Assembly: GCA_002476495.1 (NCBI GenBank)
Contig: DLKL01000040.1
Location: 49,833 to 106,537, forward strand
Direction of reading: 5' to 3'
Source: Lachnospiraceae bacterium UBA7589
Lineage (GTDB): Bacteria > Bacillota > Clostridia > Lachnospirales > Lachnospiraceae
DNA length: 56,705 nucleotides
In this document: positions 44,473 to 52,762 of the stretch, one piece after another
How positions within the stretch are numbered: the first letter of the stretch is position 1
Layout: each line of letters begins with the position of its first letter
Made by a program: the position numbers and the translations under genes
Notes under the pieces: model-generated
The model's database searches: none
What the model saw: only the letters and a program-made list of their open reading frames with translations
What the model was told of the DNA's origin: nothing

Positions 44473-44730
44473 ATGTTACATCCATCATATTCAGATTTAA
44501 TGGCAGTTGTTAATAGTGAGGTTGAACCGGGTGAACAGCCGGTGGTTCAGAGCAGGTATTCTATTGTCATGGCTACCTCGAAAAGAGCAAGACAGATAAT
44601 AGAGGCAAGAGCAGAGGAAAAGAAGGAAAAAAAGGATAATTACCAGTATAAGAAGGAAAAGAAGCCTTTATCCGTTGCAATTGATGAGCTGTATGAGGGA
44701 AAGGTTAAGATAGTTGGAGACGACGAATAA
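44473..44730 (+). CDS. rpoZ: RNA polymerase omega subunit
   Basis: Omega is a small assembly and stability subunit of RNA polymerase. The 85-residue protein has the conserved RYSIVMATSKRARQI helix and the KPLSVAIDEL segment. GGGAGA precedes the ATG. Its place directly after gmk is the standard bacterial arrangement. Confidence 0.93.
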   Translation: MLHPSYSDLMAVVNSEVEPGEQPVVQSRYSIVMATSKRARQIIEARAEEKKEKKDNYQYKKEKKPLSVAIDELYEGKVKIVGDDE

Positions 44731-44734
44731 AATT

Positions 44735-44758
44735 TAGGGACTCGTAAATGGGTCCCTA
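44735..44758 (+). repeat. Small intercistronic inverted repeat between rpoZ and murE
   Basis: TAGGGAC (44735-44741) pairs with GTCCCTA (44752-44758), followed by TGTTATTAT. Possibly a partial terminator or RNA-stability hairpin; the U-tract is poor. Confidence 0.4.
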
Positions 44759-44785
44759 TGTTATTATATGTATATGGAGGCAGAT

Positions 44786-46285
44786 ATGGTATTAAAGGAA
44801 TTATTACACGGACTTGAATATAGCATTATACAGGGAAACACTGATGTCGAGATAAATAATATACATAATGATTCAAGACAGGTCGGGGAGAATGATTTAT
44901 TTTTCTGCATTTCAGGAGCTGTATTTGACGGACATAAATATGCAGGACAGGCAGCAGAGAAAAGGGCTGCTGCAATTATAGTAGAAAAGGAAATTACACT
45001 GCCTTATAATATAACAATAATCAAGGTTGCCTCTACTAGATATGCAATGGGAAAAATAAGCTCCGCATATTATGGGGAGCCGTCAAAAAAGCTTAAGGTC
45101 ATAGGCATAACCGGAACAAAGGGAAAGACAACCATTACCTATATGATACAGGAAATGCTGAATGCGGCGGGGCATAAGACAGGTCTTATCGGCACAATCG
45201 AAATATTAGACGGAAAGAATCGTATACCGGCACCTAATACAACTCCGGAATCCCTGTCACTTCACAAATATTTGAAGGATATGGTGGATAATGGGCTTGA
45301 GTATGTGGTTATGGAAGTATCATCCCAGGGACTTATGCTTGACAGAATAGCCGGTGTAGATTTTGATTATGGAATATTTACCAATCTGTCAAAGGATCAC
45401 ATCGGTCCTAATGAGCACAAAACCTTTGAAGAATATATGATGTGGAAGGCAAAGCTGTTTACCCTTTGCAAAACCGGAATATTTAATCTGGATGATCAAT
45501 ATGCCGGAAAAATGATGGAAAATGCGACTTGCAAAAAAGTTACCTATGGAATGAATGAAAATGCGGATTATATCGGAGGTAATTACAGCCTGTATTCTGA
45601 AAAGGGAGTTCTTGGTATAAGCTATGAGCTTAAGGGAAGGCTTAACGGAAATATAAAGGTAGATTTGCCGGGTGAATTCTCACTCCATAATTCCCTTGCG
45701 GCAGTTGCTGTTGCGGATATGCTTTCTGTTCCCTTTGAGGATATAAGAGAGATTTTGCAAAGGGTAAGAGTCCGGGGCAGGGTAGAGATGATACCTATAT
45801 CCGATGAATTTACGGTTATGATAGATTATGCCCATAATGCAATGGCAATGGAAAGCCTTTATAAGGCCTTGAGAGCATACAAACCTAAGAGACTTGTATC
45901 TCTTTTCGGCTGTGGAGGCAACCGCTCCAGAGACAGAAGGTTTGAGATGGGAGAAGTGTCCGGCAACATGGCTGAGCTTACCATAATAACCAGTGACAAT
46001 CCCAGAAATGAAGATCCTCTGGATATAATAGAGGATATAAAGAAAGGAATTTCCAAAACCAATGGCAGGTATATCGAGATACCCGACCGTAAGGAGGCCA
46101 TGCGATATGCTATACTTAACGGAAAGCCCGGGGACATTATAGTATTTGCCGGGAAGGGTCATGAGGATTACCAGGAGATAAAGGGTGTAAAGCACCATAT
46201 GGATGAGCGTGAGCTTATTAATGAGATTTTGGAGGAAGAAGATGTCACAAAAATATGCGGATATAATAATAGATATTTCGCATGA
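44786..46285 (+). CDS. murE: UDP-MurNAc-L-Ala-D-Glu:meso-diaminopimelate ligase MurE
   Basis: MurE adds the third amino acid of the peptidoglycan stem. The 499-residue Mur ligase has the substrate N-domain (NNIHNDSRQVGENDLFFC), the ATP loop ITGTKGKTTI, the NTTPES motif, MEVSSQGL and VMIDYAHN, plus DNPRNEDP, the signature of enzymes that accept meso-diaminopimelate rather than lysine. GGAGG 5 nt upstream sets the ATG at 44786 instead of 44768. It sits in the slot between rpoZ and priA where coaBC (dfp) is more usual, and its end overlaps the priA start by 44 bp. Confidence 0.9.
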   Translation: MVLKELLHGLEYSIIQGNTDVEINNIHNDSRQVGENDLFFCISGAVFDGHKYAGQAAEKRAAAIIVEKEITLPYNITIIKVASTRYAMGKISSAYYGEPSKKLKVIGITGTKGKTTITYMIQEMLNAAGHKTGLIGTIEILDGKNRIPAPNTTPESLSLHKYLKDMVDNGLEYVVMEVSSQGLMLDRIAGVDFDYGIFTNLSKDHIGPNEHKTFEEYMMWKAKLFTLCKTGIFNLDDQYAGKMMENATCKKVTYGMNENADYIGGNYSLYSEKGVLGISYELKGRLNGNIKVDLPGEFSLHNSLAAVAVADMLSVPFEDIREILQRVRVRGRVEMIPISDEFTVMIDYAHNAMAMESLYKALRAYKPKRLVSLFGCGGNRSRDRRFEMGEVSGNMAELTIITSDNPRNEDPLDIIEDIKKGISKTNGRYIEIPDRKEAMRYAILNGKPGDIIVFAGKGHEDYQEIKGVKHHMDERELINEILEEEDVTKICGYNNRYFA

Positions 46286-48251
46286 AGCCATAGACAGGAC
46301 ATTTCAGTATATGGTTCCTGCTGAATTGGAAAACAGTATAGAGGTGGGATGTCAGGTTCAGGTACCCTTTGGAGCCGGAACAAAGGAGAGAAAGGGTTAT
46401 GTTATAAACATTACGGAAACCCCCGGCTTTGATCTGGACAGAATGAAAGAAATATCAGGCATATGTGATAAGGGACTTAAGATAGAGGGCAGGCTTATTA
46501 AGCTTGCAGCCTGGATAAGAAAAAATTATGGCTCTACTATGATAGATGCCCTTAAAACCGTTATGCCTGTAAAGGAACAGGTGAGAAAAACAAAGGAAAG
46601 AGTACGCCGGCAGGAATTAACCCTTACCAAAGCACCGGTAACTGCCTTAAACCGGAGCCAGGAGGAGCTGGTTTCGGAGTTTATAAAGGATAGGGAGCAA
46701 AACATTAACAAGACGTATCTTCTCCACGGAGTGACAGGAAGTGGAAAAACGGAGGTATATATTGCCTGTATAAAGCACATTGTAAAGGAAGGCAGACAGG
46801 CTATTGTTCTTATACCTGAGATAGGACTTACTTATCAGAATGTGGCAAGATTCAGGCAGCATTTTGGAGAACGGGTTGCTGTAATTAACTCAAAACAGAG
46901 TAAGGGCGAAAAATATGAAGAATTTATGAGGGCAAAAAGACATGAGGTTGATGTTATAATCGGACCAAGGTCAGCTCTGTTTACGCCCTGTAATAACCTG
47001 GGGCTTATAGTTATAGACGAGGAGCATGACGGAGCCTACAAAAGCGACCAGACCCCCAAGTACCATGCAAGGGAGGTAGCTATAGAAAGAAGTATGCTGG
47101 AAAATGCATCTGTAATATTAGGCTCTGCAACTCCTACCATAGAAAGCTATGAAAAGGCAAAGCTTGGCAGGTACAGATTGTGGGAATTGCCATATAGACC
47201 CTATGGAATGGAATTGTCGGATGTGTCTGTGGTAGATATGCGTGAAGAACTGAAGAAGGGCAATAGGAGTATTATAAGCAAAAGCCTGTATGAGCTTATA
47301 GACCTGAGATTGTCGAAAGGAGAACAGGTTATGCTTTTTATTAACAGAAGAGGCTTTAATACCTTTGTATCCTGCCGCGAGTGTGGAGAAGTAATAAAAT
47401 GCCCAAAATGTGATGTAGCTCTTTCTCTTCACAACAACGGACTTTTGATGTGCCATTATTGTGGACACACCGAAAGAGAGGCTAAGATATGTCCTGTTTG
47501 CAAATCAAGACTCATAGGTGGCTTTGGAACAGGAACCCAGAAGGTCGAGGAAGAAATACACAGATTATTTCCACAGGCAAAGGTTCTCAGGATGGACAAG
47601 GACACCACTTCAAAAAAAGGCAGTACCGGTGAGATACTAAATGATTTTCTCATGGGGAAGGGAGATATCCTTATCGGAACCCAGATGATAGTAAAAGGTC
47701 ATGATTTTGAAAATGTAACTCTTGTAGGGGTAATACTTGCAGACTTATCTCTCTTTGACAATGACTACAGATCAGGAGAAAAGACCTTTGACCTACTGAC
47801 CCAGGCTGCGGGGAGAGCAGGCAGAGGGAAGAAGAAAGGCCATGTGTTAATCCAGACCTATCAGCCGGGACACTATGCCATAAGGGCAGCGGCAAAGCAG
47901 GATTATGAGGGCTTCTTCGAGACAGAGATGACTTACAGAAAGCTGCTGAAATATCCGCCTGTATATAACATGATGGTTGTTTTACTTGTGGGTTTGGTAT
48001 ATGATGAGGTAGTGAAGGCATCGGATGAGCTTTCGGAAATTATAAGGAATACCAGGTCAGAGGATAAAACTTTAAGAGTAATAGGTCCCAGTGATGCAAC
48101 CATATCCAGGATAAAGGATTTGTACAGAAGAGTGATTTATATAAAGGGAAAGGAAGAAGAAAGCCTTTATAATATCCGCCGGCTTATAGATGCCTATGAG
48201 AGGGACGGAATAAAAGTAGTTGTGGATGTTAACCCGGTAAATATGTATTAG
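46242..48251 (+). CDS. priA: Primosomal replication restart helicase PriA
   Basis: PriA is a 3'-to-5' DNA helicase that reloads the replisome at stalled forks. The 669-residue protein has an N-terminal DNA-binding domain starting MSQKYADIIID, Walker A GVTGSGKTEVY, the DEEH box, a zinc-binding insertion with four CxxC pairs (CRECGEVIKCPKCD, CHYCGH, CPVCKS), GTQMIVKGHDF, and the helicase motif VI region AGRAGRG. GGAGG lies a few bases before the ATG at 46242, inside the murE end, so the two are translationally coupled. Confidence 0.95.
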   Translation: MSQKYADIIIDISHEAIDRTFQYMVPAELENSIEVGCQVQVPFGAGTKERKGYVINITETPGFDLDRMKEISGICDKGLKIEGRLIKLAAWIRKNYGSTMIDALKTVMPVKEQVRKTKERVRRQELTLTKAPVTALNRSQEELVSEFIKDREQNINKTYLLHGVTGSGKTEVYIACIKHIVKEGRQAIVLIPEIGLTYQNVARFRQHFGERVAVINSKQSKGEKYEEFMRAKRHEVDVIIGPRSALFTPCNNLGLIVIDEEHDGAYKSDQTPKYHAREVAIERSMLENASVILGSATPTIESYEKAKLGRYRLWELPYRPYGMELSDVSVVDMREELKKGNRSIISKSLYELIDLRLSKGEQVMLFINRRGFNTFVSCRECGEVIKCPKCDVALSLHNNGLLMCHYCGHTEREAKICPVCKSRLIGGFGTGTQKVEEEIHRLFPQAKVLRMDKDTTSKKGSTGEILNDFLMGKGDILIGTQMIVKGHDFENVTLVGVILADLSLFDNDYRSGEKTFDLLTQAAGRAGRGKKKGHVLIQTYQPGHYAIRAAAKQDYEGFFETEMTYRKLLKYPPVYNMMVVLLVGLVYDEVVKASDELSEIIRNTRSEDKTLRVIGPSDATISRIKDLYRRVIYIKGKEEESLYNIRRLIDAYERDGIKVVVDVNPVNMY

Positions 48252-48262
48252 TGGAGGAAAAT

Positions 48263-48736
48263 ATGGCAATAAGAAAAATCAGATTAGACGGCGATGAAGT
48301 ATTACGAAAGATAAGTAAACCTGTTGAAAAAATGACAGACAGAATACTTACCCTTATAGATGATATGTATGATACCATGTATGAGGCTAACGGAGTGGGG
48401 CTGGCAGCTCCACAGGTCGGTATACTAAAAAGAATTGTAGTTATTGATATAGGTGACGATAATCCTCTTACATTGATAAATCCTGTAATCATAGAATCAG
48501 ACGGCGAGCAGGAAGGAGAGGAGGGCTGCCTCAGCCTTCCCGGTCTGCAGGGGACAGTAATCAGGCCAAACCATGTAATATGTAAGGCGCTGAATGAGGA
48601 AATGAAGGAGATAACCGTAGAGGGAGAAGGGCTTCTGGCCAGGGCAATCTGCCATGAGCTGGATCACCTTGACGGTATATTGTACAAGGATAAGACACTG
48701 GATGGGTTATATAGCATTGATGCTCCGAAAGAATAA
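48263..48736 (+). CDS. def: Peptide deformylase
   Basis: Def removes the formyl group from new proteins. The 157-residue enzyme shows all three motifs: GVGLAAPQVG, EGCLSLPG (metal Cys) and the metal-binding HELDHLDG. GGAGG lies 5 nt upstream of the ATG at 48263; the 12-nt longer frame overlapping the priA stop lacks a site. Short length and motifs place it with the type 1-like clostridial enzymes. Confidence 0.96.
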   Translation: MAIRKIRLDGDEVLRKISKPVEKMTDRILTLIDDMYDTMYEANGVGLAAPQVGILKRIVVIDIGDDNPLTLINPVIIESDGEQEGEEGCLSLPGLQGTVIRPNHVICKALNEEMKEITVEGEGLLARAICHELDHLDGILYKDKTLDGLYSIDAPKE

Positions 48737-48747
48737 GAGGTAATTGT

Positions 48748-49674
48748 ATGAGAATAGTATATATGGGTACACCGGAATTTGCCGTATATGGCCTTGAATC
48801 CCTGATAGACAACGGGCATGAGGTTGTAGGAGTCGTAACCCAGCCGGATAAACCAAGGGGAAGAGGCAAAAATATGGAATATACACCGGTGAAGGAAAAG
48901 GCACTGGAATATAATATTCCTGTATTCCAGCCTGAGAAGATAAAAGATGAGGCAATGATAGAAAAGCTTAAGGAACTTAATCCTCAGGTAATAGTAGTGG
49001 CAGCCTATGGACAGATACTTCCCGAAAGCATACTTAACCTTCCTCCCTATGGATGTATAAATATCCATGCATCACTGCTTCCGAAATACAGAGGTGCAGC
49101 TCCTATTGAATGGGCGATTATTGAGGGAGAAACAGTGACAGGGGTTACCACCATGTATATGGAAAAGGGACTTGATACAGGAGACATGATTGAAAAGACA
49201 GAGGTTACCATAGAAAAGGATGATACAGGAAAAACCCTCCATGATAAGCTGGCACAGGCAGGAGGAAAACTCATAATATCTACCCTTAAGGCTCTTGAGA
49301 ATAATACGGCTGTAAGAGAAAAACAAAATGATTCGGAAAGCTGCTATGCAAAAATGCTTACGAAAGAGATTGGAAGAATAGACTTTCAAAATGATGCAAG
49401 CTATATCGAAAGACTGATAAGGGGACTCAATCCATGGCCCTGTGCTTATACAACACTGGAAGGAAAAATTCTTAAGCTGTACAAGGCTGTTGTTGTTGAT
49501 GAAGACGGGACACCCGGAGAGATAATAAGGGTTACCAGAAAGGATTTTACCGTTGCCTGCGGCAAAGGAGCACTTATAATAAAAAATCTTCAGCCTGAGG
49601 GGAAAAAACCCATGGATACAGTGGCATTTTTAAATGGTAACAGACTACAGCCGGGAATGAAGTTTAATTCATAG
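48748..49674 (+). CDS. fmt: Methionyl-tRNA formyltransferase
   Basis: Fmt formylates initiator Met-tRNA with 10-formyl-tetrahydrofolate, the reverse partner of the neighbouring deformylase. The 308-residue protein has MRIVYMGTPEFAV, TQPDKPRGRG, AAYGQILP, the catalytic INIHASLLPKYRGAAPIEWA with Asn/His, and GLDTGDM. The start follows AGAGGT and is 11 bp after def. Confidence 0.96.
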   Translation: MRIVYMGTPEFAVYGLESLIDNGHEVVGVVTQPDKPRGRGKNMEYTPVKEKALEYNIPVFQPEKIKDEAMIEKLKELNPQVIVVAAYGQILPESILNLPPYGCINIHASLLPKYRGAAPIEWAIIEGETVTGVTTMYMEKGLDTGDMIEKTEVTIEKDDTGKTLHDKLAQAGGKLIISTLKALENNTAVREKQNDSESCYAKMLTKEIGRIDFQNDASYIERLIRGLNPWPCAYTTLEGKILKLYKAVVVDEDGTPGEIIRVTRKDFTVACGKGALIIKNLQPEGKKPMDTVAFLNGNRLQPGMKFNS

Positions 49675-49692
49675 AAAAGAGGAAAAACCTGC

Positions 49693-50976
49693 ATGAATTC
49701 AAGAGAAGTCGTCCTTGACATATTAATGGATATTGAAACCAGGGATACATTTTCACATATAGCCATAGATAAGGCACTGTCAAAAAATCAGTTTGAGGAC
49801 AAAAGAGACAGAGCCTTTGTTACAAGAATTGCCAAGGGTGTGACAGAACACCGGATAACGCTGGATTATATAATCAATCAGTTTTCAAAGACAGGGCTGG
49901 ACAAATGTAAGCCCCTTATAAGATCCATTTTAAGAATGGGAACATACCAGATAATCTATATGGAAAATGTGCCGGACAGTGCTGCCTGCAATGATGCGGT
50001 AAAACTGGCAAAAAAACGTGGACTTACAGGCCTTTCGGGCTTTGTAAACGGGGTTCTGAGAAATATATCAAGAAATAAACACAGCATAAAGAAACCGGAT
50101 TATCCGGAGGACTCCCCTCAATATCTGTCTGTGAAATACTCTACCCCCCTGTGGATATGCAAGAAGCTGGCCAAGGACTATCCTGATTCATATATAGACA
50201 TACTTAAAGCTTCCTTCAGGGAAAGACCCACAACCATAAGGGTTAATGAAAACAGAATATCAAGAGATAATCTTATTCTCCTTCTTGAAGAAAACCACAT
50301 AACAGTGGAGAAGGGCAGTTATGACGACAAGGCTCTTTTGATTTCGGACTATGATTTTATAAAAAAGGTACCCGGATACCGTCAGGGATATTTTACGGTA
50401 CAGGATGAAAGCTCAATGTGTGCCATAAGAGCAGCGGGAATAAAACCCGGAGATGTGGTATTGGATGTCTGTGCTGCTCCCGGAGGTAAAACTACCTGTG
50501 CGGGAGAATATCTGAAAGGTGAAGGGCATATATATTCTATGGATATTTCACAGGATAAGCTAAGCCTTATAGAAGAAAATGTTAAAAGACTCGGAATACA
50601 AAACGTGGATATAAGCTGCCATGATGCCACAGCTTTGATAAATGATATGGAAGCAGATGTGGTTATAGCGGATCTTCCCTGCTCAGGAATGGGAATTATG
50701 GGAAGAAAAAGTGACATAAAATACAGATTAAATGAAAAACAGCCGGAGGAGCTTTCAAAGCTTCAAAGGAACATACTAAAGGTAGTATCAGGGTATGTTA
50801 GACAGGGAGGTACGCTGTGCTACAGCACATGCACCATAAATCCGGATGAAAATGAGGAGAATGTAAAGTGGTTTCTTCTGAATTATCCTGAGTTTTCTCT
50901 GGTTGAAGAGAGGCTGTTTCTTCAGGGAGTAGATAAATGTGATGGCTTTTTCTATGCCATTATGACAAAGAGGTAG
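49693..50976 (+). CDS. rsmB: 16S rRNA m5C967 methyltransferase RsmB
   Basis: RsmB methylates C967 of 16S rRNA. The 427-residue protein joins an N-terminal NusB-like RNA-binding domain (about 1-140) to a Rossmann methyltransferase domain with the SAM motif VLDVCAAPGGKTT, VIADLPCSGMG (catalytic-cycle Cys) and CYSTCTINPDENE (nucleophile Cys). AAGAGGA is upstream. It overlaps nothing and precedes rlmN by 4 bp. Confidence 0.95.
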   Translation: MNSREVVLDILMDIETRDTFSHIAIDKALSKNQFEDKRDRAFVTRIAKGVTEHRITLDYIINQFSKTGLDKCKPLIRSILRMGTYQIIYMENVPDSAACNDAVKLAKKRGLTGLSGFVNGVLRNISRNKHSIKKPDYPEDSPQYLSVKYSTPLWICKKLAKDYPDSYIDILKASFRERPTTIRVNENRISRDNLILLLEENHITVEKGSYDDKALLISDYDFIKKVPGYRQGYFTVQDESSMCAIRAAGIKPGDVVLDVCAAPGGKTTCAGEYLKGEGHIYSMDISQDKLSLIEENVKRLGIQNVDISCHDATALINDMEADVVIADLPCSGMGIMGRKSDIKYRLNEKQPEELSKLQRNILKVVSGYVRQGGTLCYSTCTINPDENEENVKWFLLNYPEFSLVEERLFLQGVDKCDGFFYAIMTKR

Positions 50977-50980
50977 AAAT

Positions 50981-52027
50981 ATGGACATAAGGTCAATGTA
51001 TATGGATGAGCTAAAGGAGTGGGTAAAGGAAAATAATTATCCTGCATTCAGGGCATCACAGATTTTTCAGTGGCTGCACAAAAAATATGTTTCGTCCGTA
51101 GAAGAAATGACTAATATACCTAAGAATATAAGAGAAAAAATAAAGGATACGGGACTTATTTCCATAGAGGAGGAGACAAGACAGGTTTCCTCAAAGGATG
51201 GGACAATAAAGTTTTTGTACAGATTGAATGACGGACAGATGATTGAAAGTGTATTTATGAGATACAGCTACGGAAACTCGATCTGTATATCCTCCCAGGC
51301 AGGCTGTCGTATGGGCTGCCGTTTTTGTGCGTCAACCATAGGAGGACTGGTGAGAAACCTTACTCCCTCGGAAATGCTTGAGCAGGTATATGCCACAATG
51401 AGAGCAACAGGAGAAAGGATATCCAATATAGTGGTTATGGGAACAGGAGAACCTCTTGACAACTATGAGAATCTTTTGCGTTTTATAAGACTCATATCCT
51501 GTGAGGATGGATACAATATAAGCCAGAGAAATATTACTGTATCAAGCTGCGGAATTGTGCCTATGATATATCGCCTGGCTGATGAAAAGCTATCAATAAC
51601 CTTTGCCCTTTCACTTCATGCTCCCACAGACAGCGAAAGACAAAGACTTATGCCTGTGGCATATAAGTATACTTTGGAGGAAACCCTTGAGGCATGCAGA
51701 TATTACTTCAAAAAAACCGGGCGGAGAGTAACCTTTGAATACAGCCTTGTAAGTGGAGAAAATGATAAAGAAGAACAGGCTGTTAAGCTGGCGGGACTGC
51801 TTAAGGGAATGAATTGTCATGTTAATCTTATTCCTGTCAATCCTATTTCTGAGAGAGAATATAGGCGCAGTGATGGGAATTCTATTGAAAAATTTAAATT
51901 ACTACTTGAAAAATACTCAATAAATGGTACTATAAGAAGGAGTGTGGGTAGCGATATAGACGCTGCCTGTGGTCAGTTGAGGAGAAAATATGCAATAAAC
52001 AGTCAGGAGGATACTAATGAGGTCTAG
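50981..52027 (+). CDS. rlmN: Dual-specificity 23S rRNA/tRNA adenine-C2 methyltransferase RlmN
   Basis: RlmN is a radical-SAM enzyme that methylates C2 of A2503 in 23S rRNA and A37 in some tRNAs. The 348-residue protein has the CRMGCRFC cluster that binds [4Fe-4S], the GTGEPLDNYEN motif, SLHAPTD, and the methyl-carrying Cys in DIDAACGQL near the C-terminus. AGAGGT precedes the ATG. Its stop codon overlaps the start of the phosphatase gene. Confidence 0.96.
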   Translation: MDIRSMYMDELKEWVKENNYPAFRASQIFQWLHKKYVSSVEEMTNIPKNIREKIKDTGLISIEEETRQVSSKDGTIKFLYRLNDGQMIESVFMRYSYGNSICISSQAGCRMGCRFCASTIGGLVRNLTPSEMLEQVYATMRATGERISNIVVMGTGEPLDNYENLLRFIRLISCEDGYNISQRNITVSSCGIVPMIYRLADEKLSITFALSLHAPTDSERQRLMPVAYKYTLEETLEACRYYFKKTGRRVTFEYSLVSGENDKEEQAVKLAGLLKGMNCHVNLIPVNPISEREYRRSDGNSIEKFKLLLEKYSINGTIRRSVGSDIDAACGQLRRKYAINSQEDTNEV

Positions 52028-52736
52028 TGGAAAAACTGATACCGGATGTAAAAGAAGTAACAATCAGGACAGTATATTCTTTTCCGACAAGCCTGTAGGT
52101 CCGTTAGCCAATTTGTATATTGTTGCTGATGGAATGGGTGGACATAGAGCCGGAGATATGGCATCTCACATGGCAATAGACATTACAGTGGATTTCATTA
52201 AGAAATCAACACTGGAAAATCCTATAGCCATACTGAAGCGAGCCATGATATTTGCCAACAATGAAATATATAAGGCATCCAATAATGATCCGGATTTGAA
52301 CGGAATGGGAACGACTATGGTTGCAGCCGTGATTCAGGATGACAGACTGTACGTTGCTAACGTAGGAGACAGCAGACTTTACCTTGTAGGGGATGATATA
52401 AAGCAGATAACCATGGATCATTCTCTGGTAGAGGAACTTATAAGAAACGGAGAACTTGAGAGAAAAAAAGGAAGAAATCATCCCGAGAAGAATATAATAA
52501 CAAGAGCAATGGGCTCTAAGGATGAGGTTATTCCGGATTTCTTCGAAATGGATTACGATCCAAAGGATAAAATTCTTCTCTGCTCAGACGGATTGTCCAA
52601 TATGGTAGAGGATGATGAAATAAGGGATATTGTAGTTGATCATATCAACCTGGACAGTATAGCAGATGCATTGATAGAAAGAGCCAACTACTATGGAGGC
52701 TCGGATAATATATCCGTAGTCATTATTTCCAAGTAA
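52017..52736 (+). CDS. stp: PP2C-family Ser/Thr protein phosphatase (PrpC/Stp)
   Basis: This soluble Mn/Mg-dependent phosphatase reverses phosphorylation by the kinase encoded next. The 239-residue protein has the metal-binding NNQDS and ADGMGGHRAGD motifs, GMGTTMVAAV, ANVGDSRLYL, LCSDGLSNMV and the GGSDNISVV end. AGGAGG lies 7 nt before the ATG, which overlaps the end of rlmN by 11 bp. The stp-prkC pair is universal in Firmicutes. Confidence 0.95.
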   Translation: MRSSGKTDTGCKRSNNQDSIFFSDKPVGPLANLYIVADGMGGHRAGDMASHMAIDITVDFIKKSTLENPIAILKRAMIFANNEIYKASNNDPDLNGMGTTMVAAVIQDDRLYVANVGDSRLYLVGDDIKQITMDHSLVEELIRNGELERKKGRNHPEKNIITRAMGSKDEVIPDFFEMDYDPKDKILLCSDGLSNMVEDDEIRDIVVDHINLDSIADALIERANYYGGSDNISVVIISK

Positions 52737-52762
52737 AACCATTAGATGAAACAGAAAGGGTA

